NCBI GenBank assembly: GCA_002408125.1
Contig: DHQO01000025.1
Location: 1 to 64,000 of the forward strand
Source: Hyphomonadaceae bacterium UBA5336
GTDB taxonomy: Bacteria > Pseudomonadota > Alphaproteobacteria > Caulobacterales > Hyphomonadaceae
Length of the DNA: 64,000 nt
Direction: 5' to 3'
The translations under genes were made by a program, and so were the position numbers. The notes under the pieces are model-generated. The model did no database searches, was not told the DNA's origin, and saw nothing but the letters and a program-made list of their open reading frames with translations. The first letter of the stretch is position 1. Each line of letters opens with the position of its first letter. Below, piece after piece: positions 18,613-28,581 of this stretch.

Positions 18613-20352
18613 ATGGAGATCTTGGCCGAGAAGCCTGAAACCGCACTGAGACACGCGCTGCGAGCCTCCCGCATGGCGTTCGTCGCCGTGTGTTTCTTTT
18701 CCTTTTTCCTGAACCTCCTGTTCCTGACCTCACCGCTCTACATGCTGCAGGTCTATGACCGCGTGCTGGCCAGCGGACGGCATGAGACCCTGTTCTATCT
18801 CACCCTGATGGCGGTCTTCGCGCTGATCATCTTCGGCATGCTGGAAGGCCTGCGCCAGGCGATGCTGTCGCGCATCGGCTCCTGGCTGCACAACCAGGTC
18901 GGCGATGCTGTGATCTCGGCTTCCGTACAATCGACCATCGGCAACAAGCCGATTGGCGGGCAGGGGCTGCGGGATCTGCAGTCCGTGCAGTCCTTTGTCG
19001 GCAGCCGGATGATCGTGCCCTTCTTCGACTCGCCCTGGGCGCCGATCTTTGTCGGCATCATCTGGATGCTGCACCCGGCGCTCGGCACCATGGCGCTGAT
19101 TTCCGCGCTCACCTTGTTCGGCATTGCTGTGATCAATGACATCGTGACCCGCAAGCCGCTGGCCCAGGCCAGCACGATGGCGAGCGCCGCCCAGCGCGAG
19201 GCCGAACGTGCCCTTGTGAACTCCGAGACGATCCAGGCCATGGGCATGCTGCCGGCCGTGGTCGCGCGCTGGCGCGCCCGCAGTGACGAGGCCCAGGCGG
19301 CCATGGCGCGCGCGGCCGAGCGCGGCGGCTGGATCAATGGCCTGTCCCGCTTCATTCGTCTTGTGGTCCAGGTCGGTATTCTCGGCTTTGGCGCGCTTCT
19401 GGTTCTGGAATCGCAATTGTCGCCCGGCGGCATGATTGCCGGCTCGATCCTGCTTTCCCGCGCGCTTGCGCCGGTCGAGCAGAGCATCGGCGCCTGGCGT
19501 TCCTTCCGCTCCTACTCGGAAGCCAGGAAGCGTCTGGAAGAGCTGCTGGACACATATTCGACGGGCGAGGCGGCGATGCCGCTGCCGCAGATCCATGGCA
19601 ATCTCTCGGTCGAGAGCCTGACCGTGCGTGCGCCGGACTCGCAATCCCTGATCCTGCGCAATGCGAGCTTCGCGCTGGAGGCCGGCACCGTTCTGGCGAT
19701 TGTCGGACCCTCGGCGGCCGGCAAGTCGACCCTTTGCCGCGCGATTTGCGGTGTGGTGCCGCCGGCCGCGGGGCATGTCCGGCTGGATGGTGCGGAGCTG
19801 ACCCAGTATCCGCGCGAGCAGCTGGGCCAGGCCATCGGCTATCTGCCACAGAGCGTGGAGCTCTTTTTCGGCACCGTACGTGAGAATATTGCGCGCATGA
19901 CCGAGGGCAATCCGGAAGCGGTTGTCCAGGCCGCCCAGCTCGCCCATGTCCATGACATGATCCTGAAACTGCCTGAGGGCTATGAAACCAAGATCGGTCC
20001 CGGTGGGGTCAATCTCTCCGGGGGGCAGCGCCAGCGTATCGGTCTTGCCCGCGCCCTCTATGGCAACCCGAAGCTGGTCGTGCTCGACGAACCGAACTCG
20101 AATCTCGACCAGCATGGTGAGGCTGCTTTGGCCGCAGCGATTTCGACCATGAAACAGCAGGGCACGACCGTCATCCTGGTCGCCCACCGCCAGTCGGCGA
20201 TCGGTCATGCCGACAAGCTGATGGTGCTCGCCGGTGGCCAGATCGAGATCTTTGACGAGCGCGATGCCGTGCTCCGTATCCTTGAAGAGCGCCGGCGCTT
20301 TGCCCGCTCCGGCGGCAAGTCGCCAGAAGACAACAGAACGGCCCAGAGCTGA
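18613..20352 (+). CDS. Type I secretion ABC transporter (PrtD/RsaD-like permease-ATPase)
   Basis: 579 residues. The N-terminal half is an exporter-type membrane domain whose first segment, with the PLYMLQVYDRVLASG signature, is typical of PrtD-family RTX exporters. There is no C39 peptidase-like domain. The ATPase half has Walker A GPSAAGKS (365-372), signature LSGGQ (468-472), Walker B LVVLDEP (488-494, E493) and switch H525. It energises one-step export of RTX proteins from cytoplasm to outside with the adaptor encoded next and a TolC-like channel not found here. The stop overlaps the adaptor start by one base (TGATG). Its position right before the 1636-residue RTX gene points to that protein, and probably the other RTX proteins, as substrate. 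Confidence 0.95.
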   Translation: MEILAEKPETALRHALRASRMAFVAVCFFSFFLNLLFLTSPLYMLQVYDRVLASGRHETLFYLTLMAVFALIIFGMLEGLRQAMLSRIGSWLHNQVGDAVISASVQSTIGNKPIGGQGLRDLQSVQSFVGSRMIVPFFDSPWAPIFVGIIWMLHPALGTMALISALTLFGIAVINDIVTRKPLAQASTMASAAQREAERALVNSETIQAMGMLPAVVARWRARSDEAQAAMARAAERGGWINGLSRFIRLVVQVGILGFGALLVLESQLSPGGMIAGSILLSRALAPVEQSIGAWRSFRSYSEARKRLEELLDTYSTGEAAMPLPQIHGNLSVESLTVRAPDSQSLILRNASFALEAGTVLAIVGPSAAGKSTLCRAICGVVPPAAGHVRLDGAELTQYPREQLGQAIGYLPQSVELFFGTVRENIARMTEGNPEAVVQAAQLAHVHDMILKLPEGYETKIGPGGVNLSGGQRQRIGLARALYGNPKLVVLDEPNSNLDQHGEAALAAAISTMKQQGTTVILVAHRQSAIGHADKLMVLAGGQIEIFDERDAVLRILEERRRFARSGGKSPEDNRTAQS

Positions 20353-21713
20353 TGAGCACTGCCCTCAGGACCCTTCCGCAGATGGCCCCGCCGGCGCAGC
20401 CGCCCTCGCCGTCCAGGCTTCTGATGTCGATGCTGAGCGGGCCGATCCGGCTTGGCCTGCTTGTGGTTGGCCTGTTCGTGGCGGTGTTCTTCGTCTGGGG
20501 CGCGACGGCCCCGCTGGACGAGGGCGCGATCGCATCGGGCCGGATCAGCCCGGAAGGCTCCAGCCGCACGGTGCAGCACCTGGAAGGCGGGATCATCGAT
20601 GAACTGGTTGTCCGCGACGGCGATACGGTCGAGGCCGGCGCTCCGCTTGTGGTGCTTCGCTCAATTCAGGCGCGGGCGAGCTATCAGGTCTTTCTCAGTC
20701 GTCAGCATCTCTTGCGCGCGCAGATGGCGCGGCTCGAGGCCGAACGGCTCGGCCTTGCAGAAGCCGTGTTCCCCGAGGATCTCATCGCCGAACGGATGGC
20801 CTCGGAAGAAATCGACAACATGCTGGCGACGCAGGAAGCGCTGTTCGAGCGCCGGGATGCCCTGCATCGCTCGCGCGTTTCCATTCTCAACCAGCGTGTC
20901 GCGCAGCTGCGCACCGAGATTGACGGGCTCGAGGAACAGATCTCGGCTCAGGACCGGCGATCGCTTCTGATCAATGAGGAGATTGTCGGCTTCTCAACCC
21001 TGGTCGACCAGGAGCTTGCCCCGCGCCCGCGCCTGCTCGCCCTGCAGCGCGAACAGGCCAATATCGACGAGCAGCGTGCTCGCGCAGTTTCGAGTATCGC
21101 CCGTGCACGCCAGCAGATCGGCGAAACCGAAATGCAGCTGATCGCCATGGATGCCCAGCGGCTCGATGAGGTGGTCGAGGAGATGAATACGGTCCAGGCC
21201 GAGCTTGCCGAGGTCAATGAGCGCCTGCGCGCCAGCGAGGATGTGCTTGAGCGCACGGTCGTGACGGCGCCGATCTCGGGTACGATCGTCAATCTGCGCT
21301 ACAAGACCGAAGGTGGTGTGATCCAGTCAGGGGCCCCGATCTTGGAGATCGTGCCGGCCGATGAGGCGCTGATCATCGAGGCGCGCCTGTCGCCGCTGGA
21401 CATCGATGCCGTCGAGCCCGGCCTGCCGGCCACGGTCCATCTGTCGGCACTGTCGCAGCGCGAGCTGCCGCGAATCATTGGCGAGGTCATCGATGTCTCG
21501 GCGGATGCCTTTACAGACGAGGCGACGGGCGCGTCCTATTTCCTCGTCAGGGTCGAGGTGGACCCGGACGAGCTTGCAGCGCTTGGCGATTCCCTCGAAC
21601 TGACGCCGGGCATGCCGGCCGATGTGATCATCGTTACAGGTGAGCGGACATTGCTGGACTATCTGACATCGCCGATCCGGGATTCCATGCGCAAGGCGCT
21701 CCGCGAGACCTGA
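20352..21713 (+). CDS. Type I secretion membrane-fusion protein (HlyD/PrtE/RsaE-like)
   Basis: 453 residues. A single membrane segment (about 30-55, LGLLVVGLFVAVFFVWG) follows a short cytoplasmic tail. Then come the lipoyl-like half motif VQHLEGGIIDELVVRDGDTVEAG, a long periplasmic coiled coil (about residues 110-290), the second half-lipoyl VTAPISGTIVNL and a beta-barrel end. It bridges the ABC exporter to an outer-membrane channel. It is co-translated with the exporter through a TGATG overlap. It is followed by a 136-base gap and the RTX substrate gene. Confidence 0.95.
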   Translation: MSTALRTLPQMAPPAQPPSPSRLLMSMLSGPIRLGLLVVGLFVAVFFVWGATAPLDEGAIASGRISPEGSSRTVQHLEGGIIDELVVRDGDTVEAGAPLVVLRSIQARASYQVFLSRQHLLRAQMARLEAERLGLAEAVFPEDLIAERMASEEIDNMLATQEALFERRDALHRSRVSILNQRVAQLRTEIDGLEEQISAQDRRSLLINEEIVGFSTLVDQELAPRPRLLALQREQANIDEQRARAVSSIARARQQIGETEMQLIAMDAQRLDEVVEEMNTVQAELAEVNERLRASEDVLERTVVTAPISGTIVNLRYKTEGGVIQSGAPILEIVPADEALIIEARLSPLDIDAVEPGLPATVHLSALSQRELPRIIGEVIDVSADAFTDEATGASYFLVRVEVDPDELAALGDSLELTPGMPADVIIVTGERTLLDYLTSPIRDSMRKALRET

Positions 21714-21849
21714 GGGAGCAGGGATCAACGAAAATCGGCGTGTCAATACCAACAATCGCTATCGGCAGGGTTGTATAGGCTTTCCTTTGTCCGCGCGTGG
21801 GGTTTAAAAAAACACTGAAATTTCGGCACAAAGCTGTTTGGGGGACAAT

Positions 21850-24800
21850 ATGCGCTACACGCTTTTCGACTCGAGTAATCCGTTTCTTGATACATTCGGC
21901 AGCTGGTATGGTGCTAACCAGCCTTTCCTGTCCGGCTTCAACCGGTTTGGGCCGACCCAGCAGTCGGGTCTCGCTCCCAGCAGTGAATTTGCCTCCCTGT
22001 CACAGGATGGAGCCTATAGTGTGTTCTCCCTGACCGCTGGCCAGATCGAGACCATCGAACTCGTCCGTCCCGACTATTCGTCTTCCGGGACGGAAAAAGT
22101 TGTCGAGGTCGATCCCTCCTTCATTTCCGCAGTGCTCAATGGCGATGCCGGTGACAATGTCATCGACGGGACAGCGGGCGGGGACCTGATTCGTGGATAT
22201 GCCGGGAATGACACGCTGAATGGTCTTGGCGGCGAGGATGACCTCCGTGGTGGCGACGGGAATGACATTCTCAATGGCGGCGACGACAATGACATTCTGG
22301 ATGGTGGCCTGGGCAATGACACGCTTGATGGCGGTGCCGGTGATGACCAGCTGCTTGGTGATGATGGCAACGACACGCTGATTGGCGGCGACGGCAGTGA
22401 TGTTCTGGACGGCGGTGCTGGCAATGACGATCTCGACGGCGATGCCGGCGAGGATACGCTCTCCGGTCAGGACGGAAACGACAATCTCAGCGGCGGCGCC
22501 GACAATGATACGCTCAATGGCGGGGCCGGTAATGACCTGCTCTACGGCGATGGTGAAGACGACACGCTGTTCGGCGATGCTGGCAACGACACGCTCTATG
22601 GTGGCGTCGGCAATGATACGCTCGATGGCGGCGACGGCAATGACACCCTCAGAGGCGAGGATGGCGACGATTTCTTTGTCGGCGGTGCCGGGAACGACTT
22701 CATTTATGGGGACACGGGCATAGACACGGTCAGCTATGCCGGCGCGATTGCAGGCGTTATCGAGACGATGAGTGGATACGGCACCGATACAGGCGGGGCC
22801 GGCCGCAATTATCATACGGGTATCGAAGTCCTGATCGGCTCGGATTTCGGCGATACGCTCTCTGGCACCTCGGCGAGCGCGGAGACCATTCATGGCGGTG
22901 CTGGCGACGACATGATCGATGGCGGTGCCGGCAATGACATCCTGGATGGCGGGGATGGCAGCGACACCTTCTTCTCCTCCTATCTCTACTACACGATCAC
23001 GGTCGATCTTGCCGTTACCACGGCCCAGAATACTGGTGTCGGCATCGACACGCTGACAAATTTTGAGAATGTGTATGGCGGGTACTATGGCGACACGCTA
23101 CTTGGTAACAGCGCCGATAACACCTTCATGGGTGGCAATGGCAACGACACCATCGATGGCCGTGGCGGCGATGATACCGCTTCCTACATGGATAGTACGA
23201 CCGATGTGACAGTCGATCTTCTGCTCCAGGGCGGCGCGCAGGATACGGGCGGTGCGGGCTTCGATACGCTCACGAGTATCGAGAACCTGACCGGTGGGCA
23301 GGGCAATGACGAACTCTCCGGTGATTCCAACCGCAATGTTCTGATCGGCCTTGCCGGCGATGACCGGCTGTTCGGGCGCGGCAATAATGACACCTTCTTT
23401 GTCGGTATGGGCTCCGATCTTGCCCATGGCGGCGGCGGCGGGGCTGACGAGCTGAATTTCGGGCTGAGCGAGCTTGGCGTGATGTTCGATCTGCAGGATA
23501 CCACCTTCCAGAATATCAGCATGAATCCCGATGGCAGCTACAATCAGGTGCGCGCTGTCGGCATCGAGCAGGTCCGCGGCTCCAGCTTTGGCGATACGAT
23601 CTATGGCGACAATGCCAATAACAAGATCTGGGGCGAGGCCGGCGACGACACGCTTGTGGGCCGCGATGGCAATGACACCCTGTTCGGCATGGATGGCGAT
23701 GACCTCCTTGTCGGTGGTTCCGGCAATGACGATCTGCGAGGCGGCGACGGTGACGATACGTTCCGCACCGGGACAGGAGCGGACATTGTCAATGGCGGTC
23801 AGGGCTTCGATATTCTCGACTATTCTACTGCCACCTCCGCACTGACCATCGATCTGACCATCACCACAGGTCAGGGCGTTGGCGGCGGCCAGGGCGCCAA
23901 GACCCTCAGCAACTTAGAAGGCCTGATCGGCGGTGCGGGCAATGACCGCCTGACCGGCGATGGCGGGGACAATCTGCTCAATGGCAGCGGCGGCGATGAC
24001 CGCCTTTTCGGCCTTGGTGGCGATGACATGCTGATCGGCGGGGACGGCAATGACCGTCTCGATGGCGGTGGCGGCACCGACACGGCTGATTATCGCGATG
24101 CCATGGTCGACATCACGGCGGATCTGGCGATCAACACCTATCAGAGCACCGGTCTTGGTGATGACCAGTTCGTCGATATCGAGAATCTCGCAGGCGGTTT
24201 CGGCAATGACAGCCTGTTCGGCGATGGCGCCAATAACCGTCTCAGCGGCGGTGACGGCGACGATATCCTGGATGGCCGGACCGGCGACGATGTTCTGATC
24301 GGCGGCGATGGCGACGACACGCTCTTCTCTGCATCTGGAGACGATACGCTGATCGGCAGCTCCGGCAACGATACCTATGTCATCGAAGGTGGCCCGGGAA
24401 GCGTGACGATCGAGGACAATGTCGGTATCGACACGCTTGATCTGTCAGGGGCTGGCGGCCCGGCGGATATCGACCTGTCGCAGGCCACAGCCTCCTCGGT
24501 GGATGGCCGCTCCATCATCTTCCAGGGCGCGACCACGCTTCCGCTGGATGTCTTCTTCCTGCAGGATCTGTCCGGATCCTTCGGCGGCGACATCGCCAAT
24601 GTGCGGCTGCTGGTTCCCGATATTGTCGCAGCCATCCGTGCGGTCCAACCTGACAGCTGGTTTGGGGTCGGTCCCTTCATTGACATTCCGACGAGCCCGT
24701 TCGGGAGCGGCAGTGACTTCCTCTACGAGACAGCGCTTCCGCTGACCTCGAACGAGGCTGAGTTGCAGGCAATTTACGATATGCTCACGATCGGCAGCGG

Positions 24801-26760
24801 TGCTGATGGCGACGAGGCCCAGTTGACGGCCTTGCTGCAGGCCGGCGTTCGCCTCGATGAGATTGGCTGGCGTGGAGAGTCAACGCGTGTGGCCATCCTG
24901 TTCACCGACGCTACGTATCACGAGGCGGGCGATGGTGTTTCCGGCGGCATTACCAATCCCAATGATGGCGACGATATCCTTGACGGAACGCCGCCCGGCA
25001 CCGGCGAAGACTATCCGACCATCGCCCAGATGGCGGCAGCGCTGAGTTCAGCGGGCATTTTCCCGGTCTTTGCCGTCACGTCCGGTGTGACGAGTTATTA
25101 TCAGGATCTTGCCGACGAGATCGGCTTTGGCGCCGTGGTCAATCTCAGCTCGGACAGCCAGGACATTGTGGACACGGTTGAGGCCGCCTTGCTCAGTGGT
25201 ACGGCGACCTCTGTCGAAAATGTGCTCGGTACGAACTTTGGTGACACGATCGACGGCAATGCCCGCGACAATTTCATCAATGGCCGCGGCGGCCATGACA
25301 CCATCAATGGCCTGGGCGGCGATGATGTCCTGATCGGCGGCGGCGGCAATGACATCATGGATGGTGGCGATGGCTTTGACATCGCATCCTTCGAGACCTC
25401 ATCGGGGCCGGTGACGGCCAGCCTGCTGATTGCGGGCCCGCAGGCCACAGGGCCGGGAACGGACACGCTGATGAATTTCGAAGGCCTGCGCGGCGGATCT
25501 GGCAATGACATCCTGACCGGCGATGGCGGGAATAATCTGCTTGAGGGTCTGAACGGCGATGATCTGCTGACCGGCGGCAGCGGCAATGATGAGCTGTCCG
25601 GTGGCAATGGCAATGACACGCTGAATGGCGACACAGGGAATGATATTCTCGACGGTGGCAATGGCGATGACACATTGAATGGCGGCACAGGTAATGACTT
25701 TGCGTCGTATGAGAGCGCGGCTGGCGGTGTGACCGTGGCGCTTGGCGTGGCCGGCGCGCAAAACACCATCAATGCCGGCATGGATACGCTAGACAGTATT
25801 GAAGGCCTGATCGGCAGCGATTTCGCTGATACACTGACCGGCGGTACAACGAATGACACCATTTTCGGCGGCGGCGGCGAAGACCAGATTCTGGGCGATG
25901 CCGGTAATGATCTCCTCACTGGTGGCGATGGCAGCGACATCATTGAAGGCGAGGATGGCAACGACACCATTGAGGGTGACGCGGGTGATGACAGCCTCAA
26001 TGGCGGTGCTGGAAACGACTACATCTATGGCGGTGCCGGAAACGATAACCTTCTGGGCGCTACCGGAAACGATAGCCTGTATGGCGATGCAGGCGATGAT
26101 ATCCTTGCGGGTGCCGCCGGAAATGATTCCCAGTACGGCGGGGATGGCGACGACCTCTTTATCGGTGGCGGCGGCAATGATTCCCTGAGTGGTGGAAACG
26201 GAACCGATACAGCCGACTATTCGGGCCTCGGAAATGGCATCACTGTCAATCTGAATAGCTATCCACAGGTTATGAAGGCTGGCGGAGCCATTGACAGTCT
26301 ATCGAGCATTGAAAATATCATCGGTACGGATGATGCCGATATCATTCGCGGAAATTCATCCGACAATGTTCTCGAAGGCCGGCAGGGCGACGACATCATC
26401 TATGGTGGTGGCGGTCGAGACATCCTGCTTGGCGGCGGTGGGCAGGATACGTTCGTCTATGAAAGTCTGTCGGACTCCACGGCGGCTCTGTCGGGACGGG
26501 ATGTGATCCAGGGCTTCAACGAAGCTCAGGGTGACCTGATCGACCTGTCGGCCATTGATGCCGATACCACCCAGGATGGCGACCAGGCTTTTACCCTGAT
26601 CGATGGTCAGTTCACCGGCCAGGCTGGCGAGCTTTCAATCGCCTTCTTCGCCGACAACAGTACGCTCCTGATGATGGATGTGAATGGCGACGGTGTTGCC
26701 GACATGATGATCACGGTCTGGGGACGCCCGGACTTCGACGCCAGTGATTTCGTCCTCTGA
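21850..26760 (+). CDS. Large RTX protein with an integrin beta-I-like (VWA/MIDAS) domain
   Basis: 1636 residues from ATG 21850, which has GGGGGAC just upstream; a TTG four codons earlier is in frame but less likely. A ~100-residue N-terminus lacks a Sec signal and is followed by many GGxGxD blocks broken by spacers of the type TVDL....GxDTLxxIENLxGG. Residues about 896-1116 (24535-25197) form a von Willebrand A-like domain. It has a MIDAS start D906-L-S908-G-S910 in VFFLQDLSGSF, then GWRGESTRVAILFTDA, YHEAGDG, YPTIAQM and FPVFAVTSG. This order and wording closely follow integrin beta subunits. The C-terminus resembles the serralysin C-terminal region (GRDVIQGFNEAQGDLIDLS...) rather than the tails of the other RTX proteins here. 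It is probably the main substrate of the adjacent exporter and acts outside the cell, perhaps in adhesion. Confidence 0.92.
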   Translation: MRYTLFDSSNPFLDTFGSWYGANQPFLSGFNRFGPTQQSGLAPSSEFASLSQDGAYSVFSLTAGQIETIELVRPDYSSSGTEKVVEVDPSFISAVLNGDAGDNVIDGTAGGDLIRGYAGNDTLNGLGGEDDLRGGDGNDILNGGDDNDILDGGLGNDTLDGGAGDDQLLGDDGNDTLIGGDGSDVLDGGAGNDDLDGDAGEDTLSGQDGNDNLSGGADNDTLNGGAGNDLLYGDGEDDTLFGDAGNDTLYGGVGNDTLDGGDGNDTLRGEDGDDFFVGGAGNDFIYGDTGIDTVSYAGAIAGVIETMSGYGTDTGGAGRNYHTGIEVLIGSDFGDTLSGTSASAETIHGGAGDDMIDGGAGNDILDGGDGSDTFFSSYLYYTITVDLAVTTAQNTGVGIDTLTNFENVYGGYYGDTLLGNSADNTFMGGNGNDTIDGRGGDDTASYMDSTTDVTVDLLLQGGAQDTGGAGFDTLTSIENLTGGQGNDELSGDSNRNVLIGLAGDDRLFGRGNNDTFFVGMGSDLAHGGGGGADELNFGLSELGVMFDLQDTTFQNISMNPDGSYNQVRAVGIEQVRGSSFGDTIYGDNANNKIWGEAGDDTLVGRDGNDTLFGMDGDDLLVGGSGNDDLRGGDGDDTFRTGTGADIVNGGQGFDILDYSTATSALTIDLTITTGQGVGGGQGAKTLSNLEGLIGGAGNDRLTGDGGDNLLNGSGGDDRLFGLGGDDMLIGGDGNDRLDGGGGTDTADYRDAMVDITADLAINTYQSTGLGDDQFVDIENLAGGFGNDSLFGDGANNRLSGGDGDDILDGRTGDDVLIGGDGDDTLFSASGDDTLIGSSGNDTYVIEGGPGSVTIEDNVGIDTLDLSGAGGPADIDLSQATASSVDGRSIIFQGATTLPLDVFFLQDLSGSFGGDIANVRLLVPDIVAAIRAVQPDSWFGVGPFIDIPTSPFGSGSDFLYETALPLTSNEAELQAIYDMLTIGSGADGDEAQLTALLQAGVRLDEIGWRGESTRVAILFTDATYHEAGDGVSGGITNPNDGDDILDGTPPGTGEDYPTIAQMAAALSSAGIFPVFAVTSGVTSYYQDLADEIGFGAVVNLSSDSQDIVDTVEAALLSGTATSVENVLGTNFGDTIDGNARDNFINGRGGHDTINGLGGDDVLIGGGGNDIMDGGDGFDIASFETSSGPVTASLLIAGPQATGPGTDTLMNFEGLRGGSGNDILTGDGGNNLLEGLNGDDLLTGGSGNDELSGGNGNDTLNGDTGNDILDGGNGDDTLNGGTGNDFASYESAAGGVTVALGVAGAQNTINAGMDTLDSIEGLIGSDFADTLTGGTTNDTIFGGGGEDQILGDAGNDLLTGGDGSDIIEGEDGNDTIEGDAGDDSLNGGAGNDYIYGGAGNDNLLGATGNDSLYGDAGDDILAGAAGNDSQYGGDGDDLFIGGGGNDSLSGGNGTDTADYSGLGNGITVNLNSYPQVMKAGGAIDSLSSIENIIGTDDADIIRGNSSDNVLEGRQGDDIIYGGGGRDILLGGGGQDTFVYESLSDSTAALSGRDVIQGFNEAQGDLIDLSAIDADTTQDGDQAFTLIDGQFTGQAGELSIAFFADNSTLLMMDVNGDGVADMMITVWGRPDFDASDFVL

Positions 26761-26783
26761 GGCGCGAAGTTCCGTTTATCCTT

Positions 26784-26810
26784 GCGGCGCCGAAAGGGTT
26801 TCGGCGCCGC
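26784..26810 (+). terminator. Strong hairpin after the integrin-like RTX gene
   Basis: GCGGCGCCGAAA (26784-26795) pairs perfectly with TTTCGGCGCCGC (26799-26810) across a GGG loop. It lies 24 bases after the RTX stop. No T-run follows, but a 12-bp perfect stem in a 76-base gap is best read as a terminator or mRNA 3' stabiliser. Confidence 0.7.
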
Positions 26811-26836
26811 ACTCATGTCTGTAGAGAGGCGCTGAC

Positions 26837-28561
26837 ATGACCGCCTCTTCCGATACGCCGAGCGCGAATACGTCCTGCGCCCTGTTCTATGTCCGCGATG
26901 GTTTTGAAACCCAGGGCCGCAAGCGGCTCATGGGGCGGCATGCGGCCGGCGAAAGTTTCCTGAAGGGGCTCGCCAGGCATCTGTCGGCCGAGCGTCTTGG
27001 CGCTGTCGTGCCCGGCCCGGAAGACAGTGCGGCACTGAAGCGCCAGCTGGACGGCTGGAATGCGGGCTTCGAGATCGAGACCCTGTCGCCGGGCGATGCT
27101 GGCGGCCTCGCCCGGCATGGCGTGTTTTTCCGGCCTGATCCGCATATTGCCACGGCCTCCTGGGCGAGGCTCCGCGCCGCGCCGGACAGCTGGTCAGTTT
27201 GCGGGGTCACGCACACGATCTCCTCGGAAGGCGCACTGGACGCGCTGGCTGACCTGCCGGCGGCCCCGCTCTTCGAACACGACGCCTTGATCTGCACCTC
27301 CCAGGCCGTGCTGACTGCCGTGGAAGGTGTAGTGGACCGGATGGAGACGCATCTCGCATCGCGGTTCGGCGGCACGCCGCCCCCCCGGCCCATGCTGCCT
27401 GTCATCCCGCTTGGCATCCATACCGATGATTTCCAGCGCCTGCCGGATGCCCGGCAGATCTGGCGCGCGCGCATGGGCGCGGGCGAGGAAGATACTGTAT
27501 TGCTCTGGTTCGGACGCCTTTCCTTCCACGCCAAGGCTGGGCCGCATGTCCTTTTCCGTGCCGCCGAAACGGCCAGCCGCACCGCGCCTGGGCAGCTGCA
27601 TATCGCACTGGCCGGCTGGTTCTCGGACGGGCATCAGGAGCGGGTCTTCCGCGAAGGCGCGGCGGCGCTCTGTCCGAATGTGAAACTGCATGTGTTCGAC
27701 GGGCGCGAGCCGGCGGTGCGCCGGGAGGCCTGGTCTGCCGGGGATGTGTTTGTCCTGCCGGTCGACAATATCCAGGAGACGTTCGGTCTGGCGCCGCTGG
27801 AAGCCATGGCGGCGGGCGTCGTGCCCGTGGTTCCGGCCTGGAACGGTTTTCGCGACACGATCCGGGATGGCGAGACCGGCCTGCTCATTCCCTGTGCGGC
27901 GCCGCCAGCCGGGGCTGGCGAAGCGCTGATCGCCTCGCACGAGAACGGACAGTTCGATTATGACCGCTATATCGCCGCGGCGGCGCAGTCGGTCTGGGTC
28001 GATGAGGCAGCGCTTGCGGACGCGATCCTGCGGCTTGCTTCCGATACCGGGCTTCGCGTGCGGCTCAGCCAGGCCGGGCAGGCACATGCGCGCAGCCAGT
28101 TCGACTGGTCCGTTATCATCCCGCAATACCAGGCGCTCTGGGCCGAGCAGAATGCGCGCCGGGCAAAGGTGGCGGGCCGTCACACCCCGGCGCCGGAGCC
28201 CGGCTGGGCCAATCCGCGCCGTCCAGACCCATTCGCAATGTTTGCGCATTATCCGGACCACAAGGTGACAGCGCAGACCCGCATCCTTCTGAAACAGGAA
28301 ATCACGCCCGAGAACGTCCGCAAGATGGCGAGCCTGCCTGGCATGCTGCCGATACCGGAAAGCCTGTTGGGACTGAGGGAATTGATGACGCTGGTCAGCC
28401 CTCTCTCGGCCGGGCCGCAAAGCTGGGATGCTGTGCTGGCGCGTATACCGGCGGGGCGCCGCGTCAAGGCGGCGCGGACACTGTTCTGGCTGGCCAAGCT
28501 GGGCTGGCTGGAGTTCGAGGGCATGGCCCGTCAGGACAGGGACGGTTCGCCGCTGCCCTGA
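26837..28561 (+). CDS. GT4-family glycosyltransferase (GT-B fold)
   Basis: 574 residues, cytoplasmic, no membrane segment. The N-terminal half starts CALFYVRDGFETQGRKRLMGR. The C-terminal GT-B nucleotide-sugar half has LLWFGRLSFHAKAG, ALAGWF and the family signature ETFGLAPLEAMAAGVVPVVP followed by DGETGLLIP. It transfers a sugar from an activated donor to a glycan or protein acceptor; the substrate cannot be read. About 150 further residues at the C-terminus (from about 425) are outside the standard fold. It is between the RTX/export genes and the sugar-nucleotide operon. It could glycosylate the surface protein or build the polysaccharide it rests on; that is inference. Confidence 0.85.
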   Translation: MTASSDTPSANTSCALFYVRDGFETQGRKRLMGRHAAGESFLKGLARHLSAERLGAVVPGPEDSAALKRQLDGWNAGFEIETLSPGDAGGLARHGVFFRPDPHIATASWARLRAAPDSWSVCGVTHTISSEGALDALADLPAAPLFEHDALICTSQAVLTAVEGVVDRMETHLASRFGGTPPPRPMLPVIPLGIHTDDFQRLPDARQIWRARMGAGEEDTVLLWFGRLSFHAKAGPHVLFRAAETASRTAPGQLHIALAGWFSDGHQERVFREGAAALCPNVKLHVFDGREPAVRREAWSAGDVFVLPVDNIQETFGLAPLEAMAAGVVPVVPAWNGFRDTIRDGETGLLIPCAAPPAGAGEALIASHENGQFDYDRYIAAAAQSVWVDEAALADAILRLASDTGLRVRLSQAGQAHARSQFDWSVIIPQYQALWAEQNARRAKVAGRHTPAPEPGWANPRRPDPFAMFAHYPDHKVTAQTRILLKQEITPENVRKMASLPGMLPIPESLLGLRELMTLVSPLSAGPQSWDAVLARIPAGRRVKAARTLFWLAKLGWLEFEGMARQDRDGSPLP

Positions 28562-28581
28562 CGGGATATGCGAAGCAAGGC

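Noticed and set aside
22200..22700. Short regularly spaced DNA repeats resembling a CRISPR array
   Set aside because: Spacing is 27 bases or multiples and fully explained by in-frame calcium-binding nonapeptides; there are no unique spacers or cas genes.
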